From Vespa crabro (Eukaryota > Arthropoda > Insecta > Hymenoptera > Vespidae), in assembly GCF_910589235.1 (NCBI RefSeq), contig NW_025813595.1:2294001-2358000 (forward strand): 64,000 nt of DNA. The letters run 5' to 3'. The notes under the pieces were generated by a model. That model had not been told where the DNA came from. It saw only the letters and a program-made list of their open reading frames with translations, and ran no database searches. Shown piece after piece: positions 43,281-58,031 of this stretch; position 1 is the stretch's first letter; the number at the start of each line of letters is the position of its first letter. Both the position numbers and the translations under genes were made by a program.

Positions 43281-46083
43281 CATAATAATTACGATTATAA
43301 AGATAATATCGATAATAATAATAATTATAATAATTAATATAGTAACGATATAAACGATAAGAACAATAATATTAATAAAAACAATAAAGATAAAAATGAT
43401 AATAATAATAATCATAATAACAATAACAAGGATAATAACAATAAGAATAATAAAAGACTATAATAATGATTATAAAGATATTGATAATAAAGATAATAAT
43501 TTTAATAATATAAAAAATAATAACGATAATAATGATAGAAACGATAATAATTATAATGACAATTAACATAATAACGATTATAACGAAAATACTAATAACA
43601 TAAATAACGTTAATAACGATTATAACGATAATAACGATAATAATAATAACAATAATAACTATAAAAACCATAACTACGATATTTTAGTAATAAAAATGAA
43701 GATAAAATCGATAATAAGGACAATAATAATAGTAATAATAACGATAATAACGATAATATCGATAATAATAATTATATCGATAATAAGGGTAATTATGAAA
43801 TTAGCAGTAATAACGATAAATTATATAAAACGACAATAATAATAATAACAAAAACGATAATAAGGATAATAACGATAATAACGATAATGATAGTAATAAT
43901 AATAAAGTAAGTATCAGTATTAACGGTAATAACGATAATAATAATAACAATAATGACGATAATAAAAATAATATTGATAATAACAATAATTATAATTATA
44001 ATAATAATAATAAAAACGATAATATCAGTAATAATAATAACAATAATAACGAAAATAAAGAAATAACGATAATAATAATATCAATTATAAAGATAGTAAC
44101 AATAATATCGATATTAGCGATAACTATAATAACTATGATTACGATAATGACAATGGTAATAATGACCAAAATATCGAAAACAATTAAAATAACGATATTA
44201 ATAGTAATAAAAATGAAGTAATATCGGTAAAGTGGATAGTAATAATAATAATATATACGATAATAACTATAATATCGTTATTAGTAACAACTATAAAATC
44301 GATAATATTGGTATTAATAAAAATAACTAGAATAATAACAATACATATAACAACAAAAACGACAATAACAATAATAATATTGACATTAATTACGATAATT
44401 ACGATAATAACGATAGTAGTAAAGACTATAATAACAGTAAAGAAGATGATAACGATTATAATAATAATAATAATAATATTATCGGTAATAAGTATAATTA
44501 CGAAATTAACGGTAATAAAGATAATACCAAAAATAACGACAACAATAATAATAATAATAATAACGATACCTACGATAATAACGATAATAATAATAATAAT
44601 AATAAAGATAATAACGGGATTAACGACAATAACGATAGTAATAATTACAATAATAACGATAATGATGATAATAATAATAATAACGGTAATTATAAGAACA
44701 AAAATTACTATAATAACGATATTAGCAATAATAATAATAAGAATTAGAACGATAATAAAGAATTATCGATAGTAATAATAACAATTATAACGATAATAAT
44801 AGTAATGACCATAACAATAACAACGACAATTACGATAATATCGATAAAAATATTAACCTTATTAACGTTCATAATGATAACAGTAATAATAATAATAACA
44901 TGTATAACGATAAAAACGATAATAACGATAATAACGATGATAATAATAACGATAATAATTTTAATAAAGATAATAACAATAATAACGAAAATAACGATAT
45001 TAATAATAATAACTATAAAAATAATAATTAGGATTATAACGATCATAACGATAATAATAATAGTTACAGTAACAGTAATAATAAATATAATAACGATATT
45101 GAGGATTCAAACGATATTAGAGACAATAGCGATAATAAAATTAATAATAATAACTATAATAACGATAATAACAATAATAATAAGAACATTAATAGAACAT
45201 TATAGTTATTAAAGATAATAACATGAACGATAATAACGACAATAGTAATTATAACAATAACGATAATAATGATAATAACGACAATAATAATAATAATAAT
45301 AAATATGATAACTATAATAACGATAATAACGCTAAAAATAATAATAACGGTTATAATAATAATAATAATAACAATATTAACGATAACAGCGATAATATCG
45401 GTATAATTATAATATTATAATCGATAATTGCATTACTAGAAATAATAATAATAAGAATAATAACGATAATGAAGATAATAACGAAAATACTATTAGCCAT
45501 AATAACAATAATAATAATAAGAATAACGATAATAACGATAATAACCTTAATAATAATAGTAGTAATAACAATAATAACGATAATAACTAAAATAACGGTA
45601 ATAATAGTAACGATAATAACGTTAACATCGAAAAAAGTAATAACAAAATTAACGATAATCACATTAATAATAAAAATAAAAATAATAATAACGATAACAT
45701 AAATAATAACGATAATAGTAATAACGATATTTTTGGCAAAAGTGCTAATAATAATAACGATAATAACGATATCAATAATAACAATAATAACGATAATAAC
45801 GATAATAGCGATTGTAATGAGAATAAAGACAGTAATAAGAATATTAATAATAATAATAACGATAATAATAATAATATTAATAACGATAATTACTTTAACA
45901 ACGATAATAGTAATAATGACGTTAATAGTTATAATCATAATAAAGATATTAGCGATAATATCAACAATAATAATAATAATAATAACCATAATAAAAATAA
46001 TAAAAATAATAACTATAATAACGAAAATAACAATGAAAATAATAGTAATAATAGATATATTAAATTTAGTAAGGATAATAACG
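43281..46083 (+). repeat. Degenerate satellite; one tract shared with 56.1 kb
   Basis: TTAACGTTCATAA(T/C)GATAAC and AACATGTATAACGATAA (44,898 / 56,112, offset 11,214) are shared with 56,060-56,280, followed by GATGATAATAATAACGATAA in both. No gene signal was seen in the 2.8 kb. Confidence 0.5.
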
Positions 46084-46126
46084 ATTATAATATTATAATA
46101 ATATTAACTATTATTATAATACTAAA

Positions 46127-46148
46127 TATTAATAATTAATTATTAATA
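46127..46148. repeat. 22-bp perfect palindrome
   Basis: It is centred on AATTAATT (46,134-46,141), perfectly self-complementary over 22 bases and without spacer. The next base pair outward mismatches. Confidence 0.85.
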
Positions 46149-46176
46149 ATATTAAGGTTAATAGGTATATTTATTA

Positions 46177-46190
46177 TATTAAATTTAATA
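46177..46190. repeat. 14-bp perfect palindrome
   Basis: TATTAAATTTAATA reads the same on both strands. It lies 28 bases after the 22-bp palindrome. Confidence 0.8.
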
Positions 46191-46206
46191 GTAATAAAAA
46201 AAATAA

Positions 46207-48560
46207 CGATAAAAACGATATTAACGATAATAACAATAATAATAATGATAATAACGATAATAATAATAGCAATAATAATGATTTTTAATGTCAAGAATGA
46301 TAAGAATAATAACATTTATAACCATTATAACATTATCAGCGATAATAATAACAATGACATTAATAATAATAATCATAATAAACATATTAACATTAATTTC
46401 AACAAAAATAAATCTGAAAATAATAATAATAATAATAGTAACCAAAAAAACGATAATATCGATAATAACGATTATAATAATAACGATAGTAACGATAATA
46501 AAGATAATAACGATAATAATATTAACGATAATATCTACATTATTGATAATATTAACTACGAAAATTTTGATAATAACGAAAATAAAATTAATAACAATAT
46601 AGATAATATCAATATTAACGATAATATTGATAATAACGATAATAACAAAAAAAATAATATTAATAATTACATTAATAACAATAATAGGCATAAAGACGAT
46701 TTTAACGAAAATAATAATAACGATAATAACAATAATATCGATAATATTAATATCAATATTTACGATAATTTGGATATTAATAATTGTTATAATAACAATA
46801 GTAACGATCATAAAGATGATAGCGACAATAATAATAACGATAATACCGATATTAATAATAATAATATTAATGTTAGTAACAATAATAATGATAACGATGT
46901 TCATAATAGTTATAATAAAAACGAATACAACGTTACTAACAGTATTAATGATAATAACGATAATAACGATAATAAAAGGAACAATAACAACGATATTAAC
47001 ATAAATATTAATAACAATTGTAACGTTAACAACGATAATAAAAAAAATTATAATAATAATAATAACGAAAGTAAAGATAATAACGATAACAATAATTACA
47101 TTAATAGTGATAATATCAATTATAATAATAATATTAACGATAATATAAGTCATAATATTAATAGTAATAACATTAAAAACGATAATAACGATAATAAAGA
47201 TAATAACAATAATAATAATAATAATATTAATATCAATAATAATAATAATAACGTTAGTAACGATAATAACGATAATAAAAATAATAACCATAATAATGAT
47301 AATAACGGTAATAAAAAAAAATAATAACGATTTTAACGAAAATAGTGTTAACAATTGTAACGAAAACAACGATAACAACATTAATAATAATAATAATAAT
47401 AGCGAAGATAAGTATGATAACGTTGAAAACTATAATATTAATAATAATAATATCGATAATAACGATACTAATGATAATAATAATACTAAAAATAACGATA
47501 ATAACGATATTAATGCCAATAACGATAATAACGATAATAACGATAATAACGATAATAATTAAAATCATATTAAAGATATTAACGATAGTAGCGACAGTAG
47601 AATAATAATATTAATAACAATAATAACAATAATAACGATAATAGAAATAATAATTATAACGATATTAACGATAATGTCGTTAAAAATAATAACAATATTA
47701 CCGATAAAATCGATAATTATAATTATAACAATAATGATAATAAGTATAATAAAGAAAATAGCGATTATGATAATAACGAATAAATTGATAACAACGACAA
47801 TAATGATAATTGCAATAATAACGATAATAATGGTAATAGAAATAACAATAATGACGATATTAAAGGAAATAGTAATAACAATAATAACGATAACAACGTT
47901 AATAACATTAATAATATTAATAATAATGTCGAAAGTAGGTATAATAACGATGCCATCGATAGAAGTAGTAAAAATAAGAACGATAATAAAGACAATAACG
48001 ATAATAATAATACTAATAATAACGATAATAACAATAATAATAATACTAATAATAACGATAATAACGATAATAATAATATTCGTATTAAAAATAATAACGA
48101 TAATAAATATACTAACGATAATAGCGATAATAGTAATTACAAGAACAATATTAACGATAATAACTATAATAAAAATTATACTAATGACGGTAATAACGAT
48201 AACAATCATAATAATGATAATAACGATAATAATGAAAATAAAAATGATAATAATAGTAACAATAAAAATACTAACGATGTAAAAGTTTCTAACGATAATA
48301 ATAATAACAAAAATAACGATAATAACTATAATGATGATAAGTTCGATAATAATTTTAATACTAATAAAAACAGTAACGACAATAAGGACAATAACGATAA
48401 TAGCAGTAGTTATATTAACAATATTACGAAAAATTACTATAAAAACGATAATAAAAGCAATAATAGTAGTAATAAGAAAAGTAATAATTATAATTGAGAT
48501 AAAAACGATTTTAACAATCATAATAATTGCAATAATTACGATAATATCGATAATAATAAT
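46207..48560 (+). repeat. Satellite with relatives of the inverted segment and a TTCT-M module
   Basis: 46,900-47,520 resembles 62,900-63,540 in direct orientation and 27,423-28,116 in inverse orientation (TAACAATTGTAACG, AACAACGATAACA and AATAGCGAA(G/T) tracts in order). TTCT is at 48,287 and M at 48,498, 211 bp apart, with GATGTAAAAG just upstream as at 63,722. 47,515-47,560 is a clean 9-bp tandem of CGATAATAA. Overlapping Asn/Asp (+), Ile/Thr (+) and Ile/Val (-) frames over 46,245-47,324 are repeat read-through. Confidence 0.6.
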
Positions 48561-48633
48561 AACAATATGAACGATAATATCGAATATAATAATAACATTA
48601 ATAACTATAATAACGATAATAACGATTATAAAG

Positions 48634-48667
<34 letters not shown>

Positions 48668-49011
48668 TAATAAAGATAATAATGACGCAATAATAATAAT
48701 AATAATAATATTAATAACGATAATAACGGTAATAACGATAAAATCAATAATAACAATAGTTAGAATACTAATAACAATAATAATGACATTTACGATATTA
48801 ACGATAATAATAATACTTATAATAACATTATAAAAATAATAACGATAACAACAATAATAACGATATCTATAATAACGATACTAAAGACAATAATAATAAT
48901 AATAATAATATCGATATTAACTATAATAACGATAATAACCATAATGGCGATAATAACGGAAATATCGGTAATAATAATAATAATAATAAAACTGATAACG
49001 ACAATAACGAC

Positions 49012-49077
<66 letters not shown>
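49012..49077 (+). repeat. Pure (AAT)22 microsatellite
   Basis: 66 bases of uninterrupted AAT, the longest pure run I found, ending at GATACTAACG. Confidence 0.85.
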
Positions 49078-49079
<2 letters not shown>

Positions 49080-50880
49080 TACTAACGAAAATAGCAATAA
49101 TAGCGATTCTAATAATGACAACAATAAATATAATAACGATATTAACAATATTAACGATAATAATAATAACAATAATACGATAATAACGATAATAATAATA
49201 ACAATTATAACGATAATAACAATAATGGAGAAAACACCGATAAAAATAATTACAATAACGATAATAAAAATAATAACGGTAATAATAGTAATAACAGTAA
49301 TAATAGTAATAATAGCAGTAATAACGATAATAACGATAATGACGATATTAATAACAGTATTAATAACGATGATAAGGATAATGACGATAACACAGATAAT
49401 AATAATTACATTAATACCGATAATAACGATAATAACGATTATAATAATAATGACAATAACGGTAATGGTGATTAAAACGATAATAACGATATTAACATAA
49501 TAAAAATAAAGATAATCTCGAAAATAATGGTAATAATAATAAAATTAATAACGATTAAAACGACAAATAATGATAAATTTAATAACAATTATAACGATAA
49601 TAACGACAATAACCATAATAACAATAATGAACAAAAGAACAACAGTAGTAATGATAATTGCGATAATAATGGGATTAATAATAGTAATAATATCATTAAT
49701 TACAATATTGAAGATAATAACCGTATTATTGATAGTAACGATAATAAAAATAATAATATCAACAATTATAACGATAAGAACGTAAATAATAATAACGGTA
49801 ATAACGATAATAAAAAAAATGTTAATAACGATAATAATTATAAAAATAATAATGATAATAAACATAATTACGCTAATAAAGATAATAATAAAAATAATAA
49901 TAATAATAACAATAATAACGATTATATCGATACTATCGATAATAACCATAATATTGAGAATAATAATGATAATAACAATATTAACTAAAATATCGATAAT
50001 AACAAAGATAATAATAATAATAACGATAATAAAGAAAATAACGATACAAAAAATAATAATAATGATAATGAAGATAATAATAATAATAATAATGATAACA
50101 AGAATAATTACGATAATATCGATAATAATTATAACAATAATAACGATAAAATCGATAATAACGGTAATTAATAATAATAATATTAACGTGAAGGACGATA
50201 TTAACGAAAATAATAATATTATTCTTAACGATAATAAAGATAATAACGGAAATATTATTCGAAATAATAACAATAATAACACAAATATTGATAATAACTA
50301 TAATATCGATAAAATATTAACGTTAATAACGACAAAACAGATAATAAGTACGATAATAACGATAATAATAATAGTAATAAAAACGATAATAACAATAATA
50401 ACGTTAATAGCGATAATAATAATAATATGATTATTAATAAAATCGACAATGACGATACTTACGATAATAATAGTAGTAATAAAAGAACTAATGTAAATTA
50501 GAACGTTAATAATGATAATAATGATAATAAAAACAATAATATCAACAATAATAAAGGTAATTACCTAAATGAAAACAAACGGTAATAACGGTCATAACAA
50601 AAAAACCGTAATAACGACAATGATAATATCAATAATAACTTTAATAATAATAATAACGATTTTAACTATAATAATAAAAGTAATAATAATAATAAAAATA
50701 ATAAAGATAATGACAATAATAGCAAATAATGTTGATAATAATGATATAATAAAAATAATAATAATAATAACAATAATAACGCTAATAATGATAATAATAC
50801 AAATAATAATAATAACATCAATAATAACGATAGTAAGGATGATAATAATAATAATAATATCGATAACAGAGATAATACCC

Positions 50881-50945
<65 letters not shown>
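50881..50945 (+). repeat. Pure (ATA)n microsatellite, 65 bp
   Basis: Uninterrupted triplet run. At the homologous place in the other copy (15,380-15,432) the run is broken by AGTAAT, ATCATAAT and ATGATAAT variants, so the two copies differ in purity. Confidence 0.85.
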
Positions 50946-50947
<2 letters not shown>

Positions 50948-51175
50948 TAGTAATGATAATTACGAAAATAATAGTTGTAATAATAACACTAATCAAATTA
51001 AAAAAGGTAATAACGATATTAATAATGATAATATTAACAATAATAACGATAATGAGGATAGTCACAATAATAACGATAATAATGACGATAATATCGATAG
51101 TAACAATAATATTGATTATAAGGAAAACAATTATAAAAATAATAATGATAAATCGATAATATCGATATTAATAAT

Positions 51176-54100
51176 TACAATAATAACAAAAATAATGATA
51201 ATAATATAATAACGAAAACAATAATAAGGATAATAAAGGAAAAAAACGTAATAATAATAAATATAATAACGATAACAACGATATTAACGATATTAACTAT
51301 TATAATAATAACAATAATAAGGATAATACCGAAAATAAAGATAATAATAATAAATATAATAACTATAACAATGATATTAAATATTATATCGATAATAATA
51401 ATAATAATAGTAAGAATAATAATAATAATAAAAGGAAAAAAGATAATAACGAAAATATTAATAACAATAGTGACGTTAATAAAGATAATATTAATAATAA
51501 TAAAAAACAAAATTTACGATAATAACAATATTAATAGCTATAATCATGATAATATCGATAATAATAGTAATAAAAGCATAGTATAATAACGATAATAATA
51601 ATAATCATAATAACGATAGTAGTAATAATAATACTAACAATTATATCGATAAAATCGATAATAATAATAATAATAATAACGATAATAACGATAATAACGG
51701 TAATAATCATAATAATAATATTAATATAAAAGGTAATAACTATAATAATGATAAGAATAATTATAATAATGATAATAAATTTAATAGCAATAATAATCCT
51801 GATAAGCATTAAAATAACGATAATAACGATAATAACGAAAGTAATAGTTATAATAATTACACTAATCACGATAGAAAAAAATAACAACGTTATTAATAAT
51901 AATAAAAAAATAATAACGATAATAAAGATAATAGCTATCATAATAACGATAATAACGATAATAATGGTAGCAGTAATAACAAAAATTATAATAATAACGA
52001 TTATAAAGATATTGAGTATTACAATTATCAAGATAATAATGATTAAAACAATAATTTTAATAATAATAATAAATATGATATCAATATTAACAGTATAATA
52101 TACTAATAATAATAATAACTATAGTAATGATAATATCGATTATAATAGTAATAATAATAATAATAATAACGATAATAACAATAATAACGATATTAATGAT
52201 AATAATAAAAAAGGTAATAACAATATTAACGATAATAACGATAATAATAACACAATAATAACGATATTATCGATTATAATGAAGATAAAGATAATATTTA
52301 TAACATTAATAACGATAATAAATATATTAACGATAATAATAATAACAATAATAACGATAATATAGATAATACTCATAACAATATTAAAGATAATATCGAT
52401 AATAATAGTAATAATGGTAACAATAATAACTATAATAACGATAATAACGATAATTATACTAACGATAAAATCGAGAATAGTAATAATAATAATAATAATA
52501 TTTACGAAATTATCGATAAAAATAATAATTATAATAACAATAAATGCGATAATAAAGAAAATAACGACAGTAACAATGACGATAATAACGATAATAATAA
52601 TTACAAAAATATATATATTAACAATAATAATGATAATTACGACAATGTTAATAATAATAATAACGATAATAACGATATTGTCGATAATAATAATAATTAA
52701 AAATATAATAACAATATTAATGATAATAACGATAATAGTAATAATTTCGATAATAATAATAATAATTACAATAATAACGATAATTACAATAATAATAAAA
52801 ACAATAATAACGGTGAGAACGATAATGAGGAAAATAATAAATACAATATAACTATATTTCGATAACAACGTATAATAATAATAACGATATTAACGGAAAA
52901 ACCATAATAATAACAATTATAAAGATACTAACGATTATAATGATAGTAACGACAATAATAATATTAATAACAATAATAATGATAATAACGATATGAACAA
53001 TAATAATATTAACAATAATTTCGATAACAACGATAATAACGACAATTATAATAGTTATATTTCTATAATATGGATTATTACGAAAGAACAACAATTATAG
53101 TAACAATAAAAACAAATAATAATGATAATAATGATAGTAATAATATTAATAAGACCGGTAATAATAATAATATCGATAATAATAGAAGTAATAATTACAA
53201 AAATAACAAAAATAACGATATTGATGATAACAATAATAACGTTAATAACGATAATATCGATAATTATAATAACGATAAAGACGACATTTGTAATAATAAT
53301 TATAACGATAATAACGGTAATAACGAAAATAATAATAACGATTATAACAATAATAACGAAAATAACGATAATAACATTAATAACTACAATTATAATAGTT
53401 ACAATAACAGTATAAAGGATAATATCGATATAATAATAACGATATTTACGACAAATGTAATAATAATAATAACGATAATAACGATAAAAAGATAATAATA
53501 ATAATAATATTGACGATAATAACGGTAATTACGAATAATGATAATTATGATAATAACATGAGTAATAATAACAATAATAACGATGATATCGATAATGAGT
53601 ATAATAAAAATAATATTATCAAATATATTGAGGATAATAACGTTAACATCGATCATATGAACAATAATATCGTTAATAACGACAATAACGATTATGACAA
53701 AAACTATATAACAATAATTAAGATAATAACGGTAATAACAGTAAACATATTAATAATAATAAGAATATTAACAATAATATCGATAAAAACGATTTCAACG
53801 ATAATAATTGGAATAATAACAACAATAATAACATTAATAACTATAATAAAGATATTAACCATACTAATAATAACGATAATAACTATAATATAGATAATAA
53901 TAATAAGAACGATGACGATAATGTCGGTAATAATAAGAAAAATAATAATAACGATAACAACGATAATAACGATAATAATAATTATTATAATAATAAAAAT
54001 AATTATAATAAAAGTAATTGCGATTATAATTATAATAACGATAATAATAGGAATATTAATAAAAATAATAATGATAATAACAATGATAACGATAATAATA

Positions 54101-54269
54101 ATAAGAATAATAAAGATAACAACGCTATTACCGATAACATAGATAATAATAATAATAATAGAAACAATAATAACGATAGAAACGATAATAACTATAAACT
54201 AATATCGATTATAACGATAATAGTAATAATAATAATATCGATAGTATCAATAATAACGAAAATAAATAT

Positions 54270-54300
<31 letters not shown>

Positions 54301-54529
54301 TTAATAATAATAGGCATAATGATTATAATAACGAAAATAACTGTAGTAATGATAATAATGTTAATAACGTTATAGACAGTAAAAAATATAAAAATAATAA
54401 CGTTAATAACGATAATAACGACAATAGTAATAATAATAATAACAACGATAATAACGATAATAACGATGTAAACAGTAGGAATAATAAAAATAAAAACAAT
54501 AATAACAATAATAACGAATATAACGATAC
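51176..54529 (+). repeat. Satellite; first 0.45 kb shared with 20.2-20.6 kb
   Basis: 51,240-51,640 matches 20,200-20,600 (AAAATTTACGATAATAAC and AAAGCATAGTATAATAACG). The rest, 51,650-54,530, is ordinary degenerate satellite. The 440-codon Ile/Val frame on the - strand (54,192-55,514) crosses the boundary into the next block and is not a gene. Confidence 0.55.
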
Positions 54530-54972
54530 TAATAATAATAATAATATTGCTTATAATGCTATAAACGATAATTACGATAATAATAATAAAATCAATAAAG
54601 ATTATAACGATAATAATTATTATAATAATAAGTATAATAACGAAAATAATAATACAAACGATAATAATACTAATGATTATAACCATAATGACGATAACAA
54701 TGATAATAATAAATACAGTAATAACGATAATAACGTTTATAACGATAATAATAATAACAATAAAATTGATATTAACGACATTAATTATAATAACTATAAT
54801 AATAATAACAAAAATATCTATTAAAACGGTTATAACAATAATAATAATAACAATAATGACGATAATAACGATAATAATAACATTAATAATAGCGATAATA
54901 ACGATAAAAACGATAATAACGATAATAATAATAATTATAATAATAATAATAATTATAATAATAATAATAATT
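54530..54972 (+). repeat. Satellite piece shared with 20.8-21.0 kb
   Basis: ATTGCTTATAATGCTATAAA (54,546) and ACGATAATAATACTAATGAT (about 54,658) match 20,805 and 20,918. Three AATTATAATAATAATAAT-type tracts precede the next block. Confidence 0.6.
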
Positions 54973-55748
54973 ATAATAATAATAATAATAACAATAATAT
55001 TCACCACATTAATAACAATAATAACGGTTATGTTAAGAATAATATTAATAATATTAGCGAAAATAATGATAATAACGATATAATCGATAATAATAATCAC
55101 AATAATAACGATAATAACTACAGTAATGATAATAATAATAATAATTATAACGATAATAACGATGATTTCGATAATAACAATATTAATAAGAGCGATAGTA
55201 ACGTTAATAGTAATAACTATAATTTCGATATTAATGATATTAATGAAAATAACTATAATAGTAATAATAAATATAACAATAATAACGATAATAATGATAA
55301 AAATATTAACGATAATAAAGTTAGTTATAGCAATAATAATAACAATAATAACCATAACAAAGATATCATTAATAACATAATTAACGATAATGCCGATAAT
55401 AACGTTAATAATAATAATAATAAAAATTATAATAAAAACTATAATAACGATAATAATTATAATAACGATAATAACGATAATAACGATAATAACAATATTA
55501 GTAATAATAACCACGAAAATAACGATAATAACGATAACAATAATAATAACATTTACAATATAAATAATTACAATAGTAACGATAATAACATTATGACGAT
55601 AATAATAATAATAATATTAACGATAATAGCGATAATGAAGATAATAACGATAATAAGGATAATAACATTATAGATATTAACGATAAAAAAGACAATAAAG
55701 ATAATAACAATTAAAATTATAAAGATATTAATGAAAATAATGATAATA
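54973..55748 (+). repeat. Recent 776-bp duplicate, copy 1 (about 99 % identical to 58,032-58,807)
   Basis: Every base from the TCACCACATT tract to GAAAATAATGATAATAAT aligns at offset 3,059 without net indel. By eye I find about six substitutions (for example G/A at 55,261, TGCCG/TTCCG near 55,391, AATTATAAT/AATTCTAAT near 55,455). Outside the block the flanks diverge at once. It is the youngest duplication in the window. Confidence 0.85.
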
Positions 55749-57250
55749 ATAATAACAATTATAACAATAATAACGATAATAATAATAATAATAATAATAA
55801 CATTAATAATAATATTATGGATAATAACGATAATTACGATAATAATAACAGTATTAATAACGTTGATAAGGATAATAACAATAACATCGATAATAGTAAT
55901 ATCAATAATATCAATAATAATTATAATAACGATAAGAAGGAAAATAATAATAATGATAATAGTGATAACAAATATAATAACGATAGTAATAATGACAAAT
56001 ATAATGATAATAACTGTAATGATGATAACAATAATAACGATAATTACGATAATATCGATAATAATATTAACATTATTAACGTTCATAACGATAACAGTAA
56101 TAATAATAATAACATGTATAACGATAATAACGATAATAATAATACTAACAGTAACAATAATAACGATAATAACTATAACAACGATGATAATAATAACGAT
56201 AATAATTTTAATAACGATAATATCGATACTAACGAAAATTACGATACTAACGAAAATAACGATAATAATAATAATAAGAATAAAAATAAAAACAAAATAA
56301 CAATGATTATTAGAACAATAGTAACGATATTAAGGATAATAACTATAATGATTATAACAATAATGACGATAACAACGGTAGGAACGATAATAGTAATCTT
56401 AATAATAACGAAAATAAGGATAATGACGATAACAACTATAATAATAATAATAATAATAATAATAAAGAAAGTAAAGATATTAACGTTATTAACGATAATA
56501 ACAATAATATCGATAAGAATAATACGATTATAACGATTACAGTAATAATAATAATATCGATAGTAACAAAAGTAAAGATAATGACGATAAAAAAAAATTA
56601 TAATAACGATAAAAACGATGTCAACGATAACAGCGATAATAATGTTAATAACAATAATAATAACAATAATAACGATAATAACAATTATAGTGAGAACATT
56701 AATATTGATAATAACGGTAATAACTATAATAATAATAATAACATTATTAGTGATAATAACTATAAAAACGATATCAAATCGATAATAAAAATATTTATAA
56801 TAATAACGAAAATAGAGATAATCACGATGAGAACGATAATAATAATAATAATGATAATGATAATAACGATAATAACGAGAATAACCATAATATCGATAAT
56901 AATAACAATAATAACGATAATAACGATAATAACAATTATAATAGAAGTATTAATAACTATATTAAGAATAATAACAATATAAACGATAATAACAATAAAA
57001 ATAGTAGTAATATAAAAATTAATAATTATAATAACGATAAAAACGATTTTAACGATAATAATAATGACGATAAATAGGATAATATTGATAATAATAATAA
57101 CAATATTATCGATAATATCGATTATAATAATAACATTAATAACTATACTTACGAAAATAACGATTATATCGATATTAAAAATAAGAGTAATAATAACCAA
57201 AATAAAGATATTAACGCCACAATAATAATAATAATAATAACGATAATAAC
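55749..57250 (+). repeat. Satellite with GAAGT (56,944) and M (57,036)
   Basis: 56,060-56,280 is shared with 44,850-45,040 (AACATGTATAACGATAA). GAAGT-M spacing is 92 bp, and L follows at 57,391 as in the 28.4-28.8 kb copy. Non-coding. Confidence 0.6.
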
Positions 57251-57886
57251 GGTAATAACGATAGAAATAATAGAAAAATAACTATAATAACAATAATAAT
57301 GTTAAAAAAGATAAAAAAGATAATATCGTTAATAATAATAACGATATTAACGATAATATTGACAATATTAAAGATAATAAAGATAATAATGTTAAAACAA
57401 TAATAATTATCATAACAATAATAGTAATAACGTTAATAACGATATTAAAAATAAAAATAATAATGATAATATAGATAATAATAAGAAAATTAATAACATT
57501 AATAACGTTAATAACGATAATAACGGTAAAAATAGTAGAATTGATAACTGTAATAACGATTAAAATGGAAATAATAATAATGACAATTTCGAAAGTAACG
57601 ATAATAGCGGTAAAAACGCTAATAAGTGATAATACTAGCAATGATAATAATGGTAATTACGATGATAACAATAATCATAATAGTTATAATAGCATTATGA
57701 CAATAATAACGATAACAACAATGATAACGATATATAAAATAACGATAATAAAGACAATAATAATAACAATATTAATATCATTTATAACAATAATAACGAT
57801 GATAACCACAATGACGATAATAACGATAAAATCGATAATAATAATAATAATAATAACAGTAATAACGATAATACGTTAATAACGTC

Positions 57887-57940
<54 letters not shown>
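57887..57940 (+). repeat. Pure (AAT)18 microsatellite
   Basis: 54 uninterrupted bases. In block A copy 1 the corresponding place (about 450-500) has short runs broken by AACAGT and AATAGT variants. Confidence 0.8.
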
Positions 57941-57941
<1 letters not shown>

Positions 57942-58031
57942 GTAATAATAATACCGATAATAAAGATAATGACGACAATAATAATAATAATAATAATATT
58001 AATAATAATAAAGATAATGACAATAATAACG

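Larger units (their letters stand above)
46084..46206. other. CpG-free, near C-free AT island
   Basis: There is no CG dinucleotide between 46,083 and 46,207 and only two C on the + strand. The A/T asymmetry disappears: T is about as frequent as A. The triplet phase is lost, with tracts such as GGTTAATAGGTATATTTATT. It contains a 22-bp and a 14-bp palindrome. ATATTAAATTTA(G/A)TA is present both just before (about 46,057) and near its right end (about 46,176), so the island may be a local duplication or an insertion. No coding or RNA signal. Confidence 0.65.
48561..51175 (+). repeat. Segmental duplication block F, copy 2, with V upstream
   Basis: Partner of 13,400-15,700 from about 48,950 (anchors 49,230, 49,562, 50,189, 50,601, 50,865 and 51,114). 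V is at about 48,818, 320 bp after M, with no L between. It contains two pure AAT runs that are much shorter in the partner block. Satellite only. Confidence 0.75.

Noticed and set aside
46127..46148. Palindrome as a rho-independent terminator
   Set aside because: The stem has no G or C, and there is no gene upstream to terminate.
46245..47324. 359-codon Asn-rich + frame opposite a 386-codon Ile/Val - frame
   Set aside because: Same cause; no conserved motif, and the first codons read a different register before a slip.
47515..47560. CRISPR-like or iteron array from regular 9-bp units
   Set aside because: Units are adjacent with no spacers, and the word is the background of the whole window; no cas or replication gene is present.
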